64,000 nucleotides of DNA from Roseobacter sp. Lineage in GTDB: Bacteria; Pseudomonadota; Alphaproteobacteria; Rhodobacterales; Rhodobacteraceae. Numbering within the stretch: position 1 is the stretch's first letter; each line of letters opens with the position of its first letter. Location of the stretch: NCBI GenBank assembly GCA_024636495.1, contig JAGXGZ010000048.1, positions 62,001 through 126,000 on the forward strand. Reading direction: 5' to 3'. The translations under genes were made by a program, and so were the position numbers. The notes under the pieces are model-generated. The model had not been told where the DNA came from. It was given only the letters and a program-made list of their open reading frames with translations, and did no database searches. Positions 45,251 to 54,717 of this stretch are shown one piece after another.

Positions 45251-45382
45251 GCGTGAAGGTCCATCGTTGGTATTCGGGCATCGTGTTGACGGTTTATCTA
45301 TTGCTTTCCCTCCGGAGGGGCAAGGTGTAGTTACCGCGACGAAACGCCCCCATCGGTAAAAGTCTGATAAAGGACGCCTAAA

Positions 45383-46231
45383 ATGAGCCATATAATTGCA
45401 CCTCGGATCGCTTTTCAGGGTGCTTTGGGCGCTTACAGCCACGAGGCTTGCCTGCAAGCGCGTCCTGATATGACGCCCGTCCCCTGCATGACATTCGAAG
45501 ATGTGTTTCATGCCGTGCGCGAAGGCCGCGCCGATCTTGCAATGCTTCCGGTTGAAAACACCACGTACGGGCGGGTTGCCGATATCCATCGTTTGCTGCC
45601 CAAAAGCGGGCTTCACATCATCGCCGAAGCTTTTGTGCGCGTCAGGATCAGCCTGATGGCCAAACCCGGTGTGCCGCTTGAAGATATCAAACATGTACGT
45701 GCCCATATGGTGCTGATCCCGCAAGCGCGCAGTTGGCTGGATGCACATGGCATAACGTCAGAAGCAGCGACGGACAGTGCCGGCGCCGCTGAGGAGCTTG
45801 CCAATTCGGATGAACGCCATGTCGGTGTGTTGGCAAGCGACGTGGCCGCAGAAATCCACGGGCTGCATGTTCTGGCACGTAACATCGAGGATCTGGACCA
45901 CAACACCACACGATTTTTGCTGATGGCCCCCAACATCGATTTGTCGCGCAGAACCCAGAACATGATGACCACATTCGTGTTCGAAGTACGCAACATTCCG
46001 GCGGCTTTGTACAAAGCTATGGGGGGCTTTGCGACCAATGGCGTGAACATGACCAAGCTTGAAAGCTACATGGTCGGCGGATCATTTACAGCGACGCAGT
46101 TTTACGCAGACATAGAGGGGCATCCTGACGATGCGGGCGTGAAACGCGCTTTGGATGAATTGGGATATTTTACCAATATGCTTGAGGTGTTGGGTGTCTA
46201 TCCGTCGCACCCAGACAGACATGGGGCCTAG
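45383..46231 (+). CDS. pheA: Prephenate dehydratase
   Basis: Converts prephenate to phenylpyruvate in phenylalanine synthesis. The 282-residue monofunctional enzyme has IAFQGALGAYSHEA, MLPVENTTYGRV, and the catalytic HNTTRFLLM block, followed by a C-terminal ACT domain. The ACT domain's usual ESRP, which contacts phenylalanine, reads ESYM, so allosteric feedback may differ. AAAGGA precedes the ATG. Confidence 0.95.
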   Translation: MSHIIAPRIAFQGALGAYSHEACLQARPDMTPVPCMTFEDVFHAVREGRADLAMLPVENTTYGRVADIHRLLPKSGLHIIAEAFVRVRISLMAKPGVPLEDIKHVRAHMVLIPQARSWLDAHGITSEAATDSAGAAEELANSDERHVGVLASDVAAEIHGLHVLARNIEDLDHNTTRFLLMAPNIDLSRRTQNMMTTFVFEVRNIPAALYKAMGGFATNGVNMTKLESYMVGGSFTATQFYADIEGHPDDAGVKRALDELGYFTNMLEVLGVYPSHPDRHGA

Positions 46232-46285
46232 AACACCTGAGTTTTGGCTAAGACCGGTCCAACAATGCCTTAGCGACGATCCACG

Positions 46286-46753
46286 TCATTTTGACTTCTG
46301 ATACCGATCTTCCATGTCTTTGGTGTACTCAGCGACACGCAGCTTGTACTTTTTGGTCAACGAGGTCTTTGCGAGTTTCAATGACTGTACCAAAAGGCGC
46401 GCCGACAATGTCTTTGGCTTGATCTCAAGCGTCGAGACAAGGCGCGTTCGGCTGCGTGAAAGCGCCATCAACTCAAATGCCATCTCTCCAACCAGACCTG
46501 GCGAAACGGTCTCTAGCCGCATTTCGGTGGGTTTTTCGAACGATACCATTTCGATTTTCACCTCACGGCGTTTGCCGCGCATATCAAAAGCGGCTTCCCA
46601 CTTCATGCCGGTGGCAGGATCGGTCAGTTTATCAACACGCTGCACTTCTGCACCGCGCCGCATCGCTGACCGCTCGAACGTATCAAATTCGCATAGCATT
46701 CCGAAAACAACGTCAATCGGTGCTTCGATATCTTCTTTAGTCGAGAACTTCAT
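46286..46753 (-). CDS. SRPBCC-fold (START-like) protein
   Basis: A 155-residue protein beginning MKFSTKEDIEAPIDVVFGML, the first strand and helix of the helix-grip fold, with a hydrophobic pocket pattern and a basic C-terminal helix. Members bind lipids, polyketides or act as chaperone-like factors; nothing here singles out a ligand. It is 33 bases downstream of nudC on the same strand and may be co-transcribed. Confidence 0.82.
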   Translation of the reverse strand: MKFSTKEDIEAPIDVVFGMLCEFDTFERSAMRRGAEVQRVDKLTDPATGMKWEAAFDMRGKRREVKIEMVSFEKPTEMRLETVSPGLVGEMAFELMALSRSRTRLVSTLEIKPKTLSARLLVQSLKLAKTSLTKKYKLRVAEYTKDMEDRYQKSK

Positions 46754-46786
46754 GCGCTTGCCCGTTCATTTTTCGTAAGGATCACT

Positions 46787-47755
46787 TCAATCAAGCGTAT
46801 CTGCAAGCCAATTTTCCAGCAAGAAATGTGCTATTGCTCCCTTGCGGGCTGGCAATATTGTGGTGTGTTGCCCTGCAAATATGTCCATCATCTCTTCTCG
46901 GGTGACCCAAACCGCGTCTTCGATCTCTTTTGGATCAATCGTAATTTCCCGACTTGTTGCAACACCAGCACAACCAAACATTAGCGATGCGGGAAAAGGC
47001 CAAGGCTGACTCGCTAAATAGTTGACTTGGCCGACCTTTATACCGGATTCCTCAAAGACTTCGCGCCGTACGGCGGCTTCCAGCGTCTCTCCCGGCTCGA
47101 CAAACCCGGCAAGCAGCGAATACATGCCCGCAGGCCAACCCGGCGAGCGCCCCATCAGCACCGAATTTCCATGCGTGATCAGCATGATGACAACAGGGTC
47201 GGTGCGCGGAAAATGCGAGGCGCGACAAGCGGGGCAATTGCGCTGCCACCCTGCATCATTGATCACCGTCTCAAACCCGCAGCGCGCGCAAAACCCGTGG
47301 CTTTCGTGCCACGACAAGATCGCTTTGCCCGTCGCCGCCAATTCTGCATCGCGCGGGTTCAACCACGTCATCACCCGGCGCAGTTCAACAAAAACATATT
47401 CCTGCGACAGCAGCGGGTGGCGTTGTTCGCTGGGGTCAAGAAACTGGCCCAGCTGTCGCGGATCAACATCATCCGGCAGCCAACTCGACAGATCATAGGC
47501 GAAACGGCCAGATCCGTCCTCGCGCCCCAAAAAGATCGGTGTGCCAGACGCGTCCTCAAGGGCAGGATGATCCAAAGGCAAGCGGACAAGCGAAGCAGGC
47601 CGTGCAGGGTCGATCAAGACCTTCCCGCGCCAGAACAAAATCGCCCGCGCAGAATCGTCCGCTTTCAATGCGGCAACGGCGTGCTTGTCCGCCCGAACCT
47701 CACCGGCACGGTCAAGCGCCGACCCCCCGAAAGTTACCGTTTCAGCGTGTTTCAT
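46787..47755 (-). CDS. nudC: NADH pyrophosphatase / RNA deNADding enzyme NudC
   Basis: Nudix hydrolase that splits NAD(H) to NMN and AMP and can remove NAD caps from RNA. The 322-residue product has the zinc ribbon CARCG...CPAC (about residues 160-185) and the Nudix box GFVEPGETLEAAVRREVFEE. SQPWPFPASLMFGC after the box is the NudC signature. GAGGGA precedes the ATG at 47755. Confidence 0.95.
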   Translation of the reverse strand: MKHAETVTFGGSALDRAGEVRADKHAVAALKADDSARAILFWRGKVLIDPARPASLVRLPLDHPALEDASGTPIFLGREDGSGRFAYDLSSWLPDDVDPRQLGQFLDPSEQRHPLLSQEYVFVELRRVMTWLNPRDAELAATGKAILSWHESHGFCARCGFETVINDAGWQRNCPACRASHFPRTDPVVIMLITHGNSVLMGRSPGWPAGMYSLLAGFVEPGETLEAAVRREVFEESGIKVGQVNYLASQPWPFPASLMFGCAGVATSREITIDPKEIEDAVWVTREEMMDIFAGQHTTILPARKGAIAHFLLENWLADTLD

Positions 47756-47866
47756 TGCGTCCCTCACATCAAAGCTGAGCCCTGACTAGTCAGCATCTTG
47801 CCTAAAGCCAAGCCCACCCCGAACGCACCAGCGCCATAATTTCAACGTCTCTTTGGTTAATACAAC

Positions 47867-47886
47867 TTAATTCAACCTTGAGTTAA
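47867..47886. promoter_or_regulatory. Near-palindrome between nudC and the nucleotidase gene
   Basis: TTAATTCAA-CC-TTGAGTTAA has 9-bp arms with one mismatch. It is in the 210-base divergent gap, 80 bases before the start at 47966. Likely operator; no known consensus assigned. Confidence 0.35.
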
Positions 47887-47965
47887 ATGGAGGCCAGCGT
47901 GCCACTCTACGCAATAAGACACTTTAGTTTTCCCTCTGCGTTCCCGTTCGGGGCGTCGTGAGGCA

Positions 47966-49747
47966 ATGCCAAGTGTAACTGCAAAACTACGCATTCTTGC
48001 GACAACCGATGTTCACATGAACTTGTCGGGCTTTGATTATGCCTCAGATGATCAGGGGCCAAGCTGGGGGCTTGCCGGTATCAGCACCCTGATTTCAAAG
48101 GCCCGCACTCAAGCCGACCAAGAGGGGCGGAGCAGCATTCTGGTCGATAACGGCGACTTCTTGCAAGGCACGCCCTTGGCCGATTGGCAAAGCACGCGCA
48201 AGGTTACATCAGATCATCCCCTTGTCGCGACCTTTAACGCGATGGGTTATGACGCAATTGGTTTGGGCAATCACGATCTTGATTATCATGGCGACTATTT
48301 ATCTCAAATTATCAAGGCTTTGAATGCGCCCGTGATTTCGACGAACCTTGAACTCGAGGGGATGCGTGGGCTTGAAAAGAATACTATCCTTACGCGGATA
48401 GTAGAAACCTCGCAGGGTGCCAAGCCCCTCAAGATCGGGATGATTTCAGCGCTGCCGGTCGAAACGGAGGTTTGGAATCGGATGGATTTGCCAAGCGGAT
48501 CAACCGTGAAAGACCCCCTGCGTGCACTGGGAAAAGCCGCCGATCTGTTGCGCAAACAAGGTGCCGATTTGATCATCGCATTGGCGCATATGGGGCTAGG
48601 CCAAACCGGTGCGGCTAATATAACAGGAGAAAACGGTGCGCGGTTGCTTGGAAAGATGTCGGGCATTGATGTTGTGATCGCGGGCCATACACACCAGCGA
48701 TTTGCCCAGACAGATCCAACCGGGCAAATACCCGCGACATCCTGCCCGACTGTTATGCCGGGAAGTGCTGCGGCAGACCTTGGATTTGTTGATCTTGACC
48801 TTGTACAAGGCGATGATGGCCGTTGGCAGATCAGCCATCATCAAAGCCAACTTTGGCCGCAGACAGAAACGCTGCGGCCCGACACAGAAATCATCACAAA
48901 AAGCAAAGCGGCGCATCAGGCCACACGCGCCTACCTGGCCGAGGAAATAGGCCAGACAAAGTACGATTTGCACAGCTATTTTGCGCTGCTTCGCCCCAGC
49001 AACACTATGGGTTTATCGGCGCGTGCAAAAGCGATGGAGGTTGCGCATGCGCTGCTCGGTCGGCCCGAAAGCAGTCTTCCGCTTCTGGCCACCGCAACGG
49101 CGCGGGCCGTTGGCGGAATGCAAGACCCGCTAAACTATATACATATCCCGAAAGGTCCGGTTTTTAGGCGGCATCTGACGCGTTTTGCCCCTTCCGGCAA
49201 TCGCATTTGCGCAGTGCGCGTAACCGGGGCTGATCTGCGAAAGTGGCTTGAACAGTCTGCCCGCATTTACAATTACTTGTCGCCAAGCGATCCGCATCAA
49301 TTGTTGTTGGACGACAATCAGCCAAGCTTCATATTCGACACCATTTACGGGCTGGACTATCAGATTGATCCCTCTCAGCCCGTGGGACGGCGGATCACGT
49401 CACTGATGTTTGACCAAACCCCGATCGACCCTGACCAACCCTTCATTCTTGCGACAAACCATTTTCGCGCGGCGGGCGGTGGTGGGTACGACCAAATCCA
49501 CCTGCCCGAACCATTGTTTTACAGCACCCGCAGCCCAACCGACCTGATCAGGCAAGCGCTTCTATCGGATGATCTCGCGGGGTGGATGTCAGCGACACCT
49601 TGGCGGCTAGCGTGCGAAAAACCGGTGCAGGCGGAATTCGAATGCAGCCCTAATGCGGCGCGTTATATCGAAGACATCCGGGCGTTGTCCCCAAAAAATC
49701 TTGGACGCACAGACACCGGATTTGACCGTATTCAGATTACGCTCTGA
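47966..49747 (+). CDS. UshA/CpdB-family 5'-nucleotidase without signal peptide
   Basis: A 593-residue calcineurin-like phosphoesterase plus C-terminal 5'-nucleotidase domain. LATTDVHMNL supplies D-x-H, VDNGDFLQGTPLAD the GD motif, GLGNHDLDYH the GNHD motif, and IAGHTHQRF the C-terminal GHTH; LATNHFRAAGGGGYD lies in the nucleotide-binding domain. CpdB-like enzymes hydrolyse 2',3'-cyclic nucleotides and 3'-nucleotides in the periplasm. Here no Sec or Tat signal precedes the metal motif, which begins only about 12 residues in, so either the protein is cytoplasmic or the start lies upstream. Confidence 0.9.
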   Translation: MPSVTAKLRILATTDVHMNLSGFDYASDDQGPSWGLAGISTLISKARTQADQEGRSSILVDNGDFLQGTPLADWQSTRKVTSDHPLVATFNAMGYDAIGLGNHDLDYHGDYLSQIIKALNAPVISTNLELEGMRGLEKNTILTRIVETSQGAKPLKIGMISALPVETEVWNRMDLPSGSTVKDPLRALGKAADLLRKQGADLIIALAHMGLGQTGAANITGENGARLLGKMSGIDVVIAGHTHQRFAQTDPTGQIPATSCPTVMPGSAAADLGFVDLDLVQGDDGRWQISHHQSQLWPQTETLRPDTEIITKSKAAHQATRAYLAEEIGQTKYDLHSYFALLRPSNTMGLSARAKAMEVAHALLGRPESSLPLLATATARAVGGMQDPLNYIHIPKGPVFRRHLTRFAPSGNRICAVRVTGADLRKWLEQSARIYNYLSPSDPHQLLLDDNQPSFIFDTIYGLDYQIDPSQPVGRRITSLMFDQTPIDPDQPFILATNHFRAAGGGGYDQIHLPEPLFYSTRSPTDLIRQALLSDDLAGWMSATPWRLACEKPVQAEFECSPNAARYIEDIRALSPKNLGRTDTGFDRIQITL

Positions 49748-49768
49748 TCCTTGCGCTTTGAAATTCGC

Positions 49769-49774
49769 TATACT
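49769..49774 (+). promoter_or_regulatory. -10 element for the SRP RNA gene
   Basis: TATACT lies 13 bases before the start of the ffs helix. No good -35 hexamer at standard spacing was seen. Confidence 0.4.
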
Positions 49775-49781
49775 ATATGAA

Positions 49782-49882
49782 GGTCGAGAGGTTGGTGCGG
49801 GCAGGTGCCTCGCCAACCCGGTCAGATCCGGAAGGAAGCAGCCGTAACGAGCCCCACTTGGGTCGTTATCAGCCTCTCACCT
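49782..49882 (+). ncRNA. ffs: Signal recognition particle 4.5S RNA
   Basis: The conserved domain IV core GGTCAGATCCGGAAGGAAGC, with the GGAA tetraloop, is followed by CAGCC. Terminal strands GAGAGG (49786-49791) and CCTCTC (49873-49878) pair, with GGT/ACC outside. The RNA binds Ffh and directs nascent membrane proteins to FtsY. End points are approximate. Confidence 0.95.
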
Positions 49883-49910
49883 TAGCGTTATTGCACTGCA
49901 AAAACGCTAA
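49882..49910. repeat. Inverted repeat just after ffs
   Basis: TTAGCGTT and AACGCTAA pair perfectly, with an inner TTGCA/TGCAA. No T-run follows on the plus strand, so a standard terminator is doubtful. It may still end or mark the SRP RNA transcript, or act as an operator. Confidence 0.4.
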
Positions 49911-49953
49911 AGCAGCTTGCGAGGGGTAGGTCCCTTATTGTGCCTTACCACCC

Positions 49954-50778
49954 TCAAAGCCGATCCGCAGCGAATGTATCGCATTGACCTACATTCCCGC
50001 TGTCATAGCCCCTTTGAAACCACCCCGACCGCTGTGCGGATGTGCCATGGGTAAAGGTATGCGGTTGCGGCGCGCGACCAGCCTGCTTTTGCAGATAATC
50101 ATCGCCGATCTTGCGGGCTGCATTCAACGCCTCATCCAGATCGCCCCGCTCCATCAAACCTTTGACATTGGCCGCCCAAATACCAGACAGACAGTCCGCC
50201 ATCAGCTCAAGCCGGACGGTCAGCGCATTTGCTTCGGCCGTTGAAGACTGGCGGCGCAGCGCGTCTACTTTGGGCAAGATACCCAACTGGTTTTGCACAT
50301 GATGAGCGACCTCATGGGCGATCACATACGCCGCGGCAAAGTCGCCCCCTGCCCCCATGCGCTGCGCCAACATGTCAAAAAACTGCGTATCCAGATAGGC
50401 TTTTTGATCCGCAGGGCAGTAAAATGGTCCCGAAGCGCCCGATGCCCCCCCGCACGCGCTTTGCGTTACGTTTGAAAAAACCACCAGTTGCGGCGGCACA
50501 TAGGGACGCCCCAACTGTTCGGGAAACACCCTGCCCCAGACATCTTCAGTTGTGGCAAGAACCTGCGCTGAAAACTGGGTGGCCTTTGCATCGCCTTCGC
50601 TGACCGTCGTGCCTTGCTGGGATCCGGTTCCGCCAACCAGAGACGACACATCAATGCCGGTGAAATAGCCGATTGCCAAAACCGCCAGCACACCAACGAT
50701 TCCTATTCCGCCCTTGCGCGCACCGCCGCCACCGCGCACTTCGACATTCTTGCTTCGCCGTATCCCCCGCAGCCGCAT
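49954..50778 (-). CDS. Neutral zinc metallopeptidase, YpfJ type
   Basis: A 274-residue membrane-anchored protein. A short basic N-terminus is followed by a glycine-rich stretch and one helix (about residues 23-42). The protease domain contains VIAHEVAHHVQNQLG, the HExxH zinc motif, and LELMADCLSGIWA with the third ligand. Active domain predicted outside the membrane. AAGGAG precedes the ATG. Family substrate unknown. Confidence 0.9.
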   Translation of the reverse strand: MRLRGIRRSKNVEVRGGGGARKGGIGIVGVLAVLAIGYFTGIDVSSLVGGTGSQQGTTVSEGDAKATQFSAQVLATTEDVWGRVFPEQLGRPYVPPQLVVFSNVTQSACGGASGASGPFYCPADQKAYLDTQFFDMLAQRMGAGGDFAAAYVIAHEVAHHVQNQLGILPKVDALRRQSSTAEANALTVRLELMADCLSGIWAANVKGLMERGDLDEALNAARKIGDDYLQKQAGRAPQPHTFTHGTSAQRSGWFQRGYDSGNVGQCDTFAADRL

Positions 50779-50948
50779 CGCGTGCTCCTTGTGTGTTTTC
50801 TAATCTCGTTGGATCATGCTTACCCTCTGTGCCCCGTTGCTTTCAACATTTAAGACATGCGCCTTGTGAATCGGCACGCCAACAACGGTGGACGCTGCCC
50901 TGCCCCCGTCCTATCTTGAAGAGCAACCCGAATCCCCAAAGGATCCTC

Positions 50949-52685
50949 ATGTCAGCACCTTCCGCATACCGCGTTCTTGCCCGCAAATACCGGCCCGAAA
51001 CCTTTGTCGATCTGGTCGGGCAAGATGCCATGGTGCGCACGTTGAAAAACGCCTTTGCGGCAGACCGTATCGCGCAGGCTTTCATCATGACGGGCATCCG
51101 TGGCACCGGCAAAACCACCACCGCACGGATCATCGCCAAGGGAATGAACTGCATCGGACCGGACGGAAACGGCGGCCCGACGACCGAACCCTGCGGCGTT
51201 TGCGAACATTGCGTGGCAATCATGGAAGGCCGCCATGTCGACGTGATGGAGATGGACGCCGCGTCAAATACAGGCGTCGGCAACATTCGCGAAATCATTG
51301 ACAGTGTGCACTACCGCGCCGCCTCTGCCCGCTACAAAGTCTATATCATCGACGAAGTGCACATGCTGTCCACAGGTGCGTTCAATGCCCTGCTGAAAAC
51401 GCTGGAAGAACCGCCCGAGCACGTCAAATTTATTTTCGCCACGACTGAGATTCGCAAGGTTCCGGTAACCGTGCTGTCGCGCTGCCAACGCTTTGATTTG
51501 CGCCGGATCGAACCCGAAGTGATGATCGCACTGCTGCAAAAGATCGCCGCTTCTGAAAACGCGCAAATTGCCGATGATGCCTTGGCGCTGATCACCCGCG
51601 CCGCAGAAGGGTCTGCCCGCGACGCTACATCCCTGCTGGACCAAGCCATCAGCCACGGTGCCGGAGAGACAACGGCAAACCAAGTTCGCGCCATGTTGGG
51701 GTTGGCCGACCGGGGCCGGGTGCTGGATCTGTTCGACATGATCCTGCGCGGCGATGCCGCGGGCGCGCTGAACGAGCTGAGCAGTCAGTATTCTGACGGT
51801 GCCGACCCGATGGCTGTGCTGCGCGATCTCGCTGAAATCACCCATTGGGTGTCGGTCGTCAAGATCACGCCAGACGCAGCCGAAGACCCCACCGTTTCAC
51901 CCGAAGAACGCAGTCGCGGTCTGACCATGGCCGAAACCTTGCCCATGCGCGTGCTGACCCGGTTGTGGCAAATGTTGCTGAAAGCGCTCGACGAAGTTGC
52001 AAGCGCGCCCAACGCGATGATGGCCGCCGAAATGGCCGTGATCCGCCTGACCCATGTCGCCGACCTGCCCAGCCCGGAAGAGCTTGTGCGCAAACTTGGC
52101 AACACATCGCCGCCGCCCGCTGCCCCGCCAATGGCACAAAGCGGCGGCAGCGGTGCCACGAATGCCACTGCTACCCACCATGTGCAAAGCGTTGGGTCGT
52201 CGTCTGGCGCCACGATGACGGCAACGGCCCCTGCCATAGATCAGGCCCTCGCCCGTTTTCCCAGCTTTGAGCATGTCATCGAACTGATCCGCGCCAACCG
52301 CGATGTCAAACTGCTGGTCGAGGTTGAAACGACGCTCCGCCTCTCTGCCTATCAGCCCGGACGTATTGAATTTGCGCCCACAGATGCCGCACCCCGCGAT
52401 CTTGCGCAGCGCCTTGGAACGCGGCTGCAATTGTGGACCGGCAACCGTTGGGCCGTTTCCGTTGTGGGTACAAGCCCTGCGAAAACGATTGCCGAAATTC
52501 GCGATTCCAAAGAAAATGCCCTGAAATCAGAGGCTGAGAATCATCCGTTGATGCAAGCGGTCATGGCCACGTTTCCGGGTGCCAAGATCCTGTCGATCCG
52601 CACCCCCGAAGACATTGCCGCCGCCGCCGTGTCCGAGGCATTGCCCGAGGTCGAAGATGAATGGGATCCGTTCGAAGACAACTGA
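50949..52685 (+). CDS. dnaX: DNA polymerase III subunit tau/gamma
   Basis: Clamp-loader ATPase. The 578-residue product starts MSAPSAYRVLARKYRPETF. GIRGTGKTTTARI (Walker A) follows, then the zinc site with CGVCEHC, YIIDEVHMLS (Walker B), LEEPPEHVKFIFATTE and LSRCQRFDLRR (sensor and arginine finger). A linker and a C-terminal tau domain follow. The ATG at 50949 has AAAGGA upstream; the frame opening at 50673 is spurious. It is followed by ybaB and recR, the classical recombination-repair string. Confidence 0.95.
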   Translation: MSAPSAYRVLARKYRPETFVDLVGQDAMVRTLKNAFAADRIAQAFIMTGIRGTGKTTTARIIAKGMNCIGPDGNGGPTTEPCGVCEHCVAIMEGRHVDVMEMDAASNTGVGNIREIIDSVHYRAASARYKVYIIDEVHMLSTGAFNALLKTLEEPPEHVKFIFATTEIRKVPVTVLSRCQRFDLRRIEPEVMIALLQKIAASENAQIADDALALITRAAEGSARDATSLLDQAISHGAGETTANQVRAMLGLADRGRVLDLFDMILRGDAAGALNELSSQYSDGADPMAVLRDLAEITHWVSVVKITPDAAEDPTVSPEERSRGLTMAETLPMRVLTRLWQMLLKALDEVASAPNAMMAAEMAVIRLTHVADLPSPEELVRKLGNTSPPPAAPPMAQSGGSGATNATATHHVQSVGSSSGATMTATAPAIDQALARFPSFEHVIELIRANRDVKLLVEVETTLRLSAYQPGRIEFAPTDAAPRDLAQRLGTRLQLWTGNRWAVSVVGTSPAKTIAEIRDSKENALKSEAENHPLMQAVMATFPGAKILSIRTPEDIAAAAVSEALPEVEDEWDPFEDN

Positions 52686-52749
52686 CCCCTTGTCGGGTCG
52701 CCCCCTGACCCGCATATAAGTTCAAACACAAATTTCAGGAGACGACGAG

Positions 52750-53094
52750 ATGTTAAAAGGTTTGGGTGCCATGGGTGATATGGCAAAGATGATGAAAGCC
52801 GCGCAGGAAATGCAGGGAAAGATGGCGCAGTTGCAAGAAGACATGCACAACATCATCGTGACGGGCGAATCCGGCGCGGGCCTTGTCAAAGCGACCTGCA
52901 CAGCCAAAGGCGAGCTTAAATCACTCGACATCGACCCGTCCATTTTCAACGGCGATGAAAAGGAAGTCGTCGAAGACCTGATCCTTGCAGCGATCAAAGA
53001 CGCACAGTCCAAAGCTACAGATCGCGCCCAATCCGAGATGAGCAAGCTGACCGAAGGCATGGGCCTGCCCGCCGACATGAAGTTGCCGTTCTAA
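52750..53094 (+). CDS. Nucleoid-associated protein YbaB/EbfC
   Basis: A 114-residue DNA-binding dimer of the YbaB/EbfC family. Its helical start (MLKGLGAMGDMAKMMKAAQE) and the strands around LVKATCTAKGELKSLDIDPS are typical. AGGAG precedes the ATG. It lies between dnaX and recR, its standard position. Confidence 0.95.
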   Translation: MLKGLGAMGDMAKMMKAAQEMQGKMAQLQEDMHNIIVTGESGAGLVKATCTAKGELKSLDIDPSIFNGDEKEVVEDLILAAIKDAQSKATDRAQSEMSKLTEGMGLPADMKLPF

Positions 53095-53168
53095 ATCTTC
53101 CAAATGGGTCTAAATCCTCTCCGAAGGCATAAAACCTCTTTTGGACTCCCCCAGCGAGGATCGCATTC

Positions 53169-53762
53169 TTGAGCAGCACACGCGACATCGACGCCCTGAT
53201 TGATCTGATGTCGAGGCTTCCGGGCCTTGGCCCCAGATCTGCGCGGCGCGCGGTGCTGCACCTGATCCGCAAACGGGCGCTGCTGCTGACCCCTTTGGCC
53301 GATATGATGCAGACGGTTGCAGCCACCGCAAGGGAATGCCTGAATTGCGGAAATGTGGGTACGACAGATGTTTGTGATATATGCACCTCAGAAAAACGCG
53401 CCAACGGTGAAATCTGCGTGGTAGAAGACGTGGCCGATCTTTGGGCGATGGAACGCTCCGGCGTGTTCAAAGGCCGATATCATGTGCTGGGCGGCACACT
53501 TTCGGCACTTGATGCGATTGGCCCACAGGAACTGCGCATCCCGCGCCTGATTGATCGCGTGTCGACCGAAGATATCTCCGAGGTCATTCTGGCCCTGAAC
53601 GTCACCATCGATGGCCAAACCACAGCGCATTACATCGCAGACCAGTTGGACGGCCAAGTGCGCCTGACCTCGCTTGCACAAGGCGTACCGATTGGTGGCG
53701 AACTTGATTATCTTGATGACGGCACGATCACCGCCGCGATGCGGGCGCGCAAATCAATCTGA
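53169..53762 (+). CDS. recR: Recombination protein RecR
   Basis: RecFOR-pathway protein that loads RecA on gapped DNA. The 197-residue product has a helix-hairpin-helix ([16 protein letters not shown]), a zinc site C-x2-C...C-x2-C (CLNCG and CDIC) and a Toprim domain ([15 protein letters not shown]). It must start at the TTG at 53169, preceded by AGGA; no ATG precedes the conserved N-terminus. Its end overlaps the convergent dehydrogenase gene by 9 bases. Confidence 0.95.
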   Translation: MSSTRDIDALIDLMSRLPGLGPRSARRAVLHLIRKRALLLTPLADMMQTVAATARECLNCGNVGTTDVCDICTSEKRANGEICVVEDVADLWAMERSGVFKGRYHVLGGTLSALDAIGPQELRIPRLIDRVSTEDISEVILALNVTIDGQTTAHYIADQLDGQVRLTSLAQGVPIGGELDYLDDGTITAAMRARKSI

Positions 53763-54671
53763 TTTCTGCCGCAGCCTGGCCAAGGCGATCAATGCGGCGT
53801 CACGTTCGGCCTCCAATTGGGCAATACTACGTCCTGCGGCCTCTTGCATTACGCCGTGCACCAGCTGTTCACGCACCGCAGGTGTCAGGCTGGGATTTCC
53901 CAAACTCGCCCAGCGTTTTTCCTGACTTGGGCCCAAGTGATCCAGATAAGCGGCCATGCCACCCGGGCCACCTCCCAGATGATAGGCCATATGCGGCCCC
54001 AAAACCGACCACCGCAGCCCAGGACCATTAATTAACGCCTTATCCACCGCCTCTACATCCGCGATACCTTGCGCCACAATATGCACCGCTTCGCGCCACA
54101 GCGCCGATGCCAAACGGTTCGCAATATGACCAACCGCATCTTTCTTGAGCCGCACGGGGACCGACCCTAGCCCCTCATAAAACGCCTCTGCCCACGCAAC
54201 GACCTCATCGTCGTTGCCAAAAATTTCGACCAGCGGGACAAGATGCGGCGGATTGAACGGATGCGCCGTGATCAGGCGTGCGGGATGCTGCATGCCAACT
54301 GATAGATCAGACCAAGGGTGTGCGGACGTGCTGGACGCGATGATCACATCTGCGCCTACGACCGCTTCGATCTGCTGGTATAGCGACTGTTTCAACGCAA
54401 CATTCTCGGGCGCGTTTTCCTGCACCAATGCAGCACCTTGCACGCAAGCGCCCAAGTCAGGGCACATAGCCAAAGCGCCTTGCGGCTCTTTTTCGCCACC
54501 AATCTCGGTCAACTGCGCCAAAGGGACCGCCACGCGGTTCTCGAAGTTCGCCAGCGCATCAGGATTGGGATCCCAAGCGCGCACATGATGCCCCGCGCGC
54601 AAGAAAAGCGCCGCCCAGCTTGCGCCGATCAGTCCACAACCCACAACTGCAACGGTTATCTTTTGGCTCAT
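53754..54671 (-). CDS. 3-hydroxyacyl-CoA dehydrogenase family oxidoreductase
   Basis: A 305-residue NAD-dependent dehydrogenase related to L-carnitine/L-gulonate 3-dehydrogenase. [21 protein letters not shown] is the Rossmann loop. The catalytic His and Glu lie in [16 protein letters not shown], the serine in ASSTSAHPW, and the Asn in [11 protein letters not shown]. All key residues are present, in contrast to the box-locus paralogue. Substrate probably a small 3-hydroxy acid or its CoA ester. Confidence 0.87.
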   Translation of the reverse strand: MSQKITVAVVGCGLIGASWAALFLRAGHHVRAWDPNPDALANFENRVAVPLAQLTEIGGEKEPQGALAMCPDLGACVQGAALVQENAPENVALKQSLYQQIEAVVGADVIIASSTSAHPWSDLSVGMQHPARLITAHPFNPPHLVPLVEIFGNDDEVVAWAEAFYEGLGSVPVRLKKDAVGHIANRLASALWREAVHIVAQGIADVEAVDKALINGPGLRWSVLGPHMAYHLGGGPGGMAAYLDHLGPSQEKRWASLGNPSLTPAVREQLVHGVMQEAAGRSIAQLEAERDAALIALARLRQKSD

Positions 54672-54717
54672 CTCAGGTGCCTCTCAAGGGGAACTGCGCA
54701 TTGGATAACCAAGCAGA

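Noticed and set aside
49751-49756. TTGCGC as -35 box of ffs
   Set aside because: Only 12 bases from the -10 TATACT, too short for a sigma-70 promoter.
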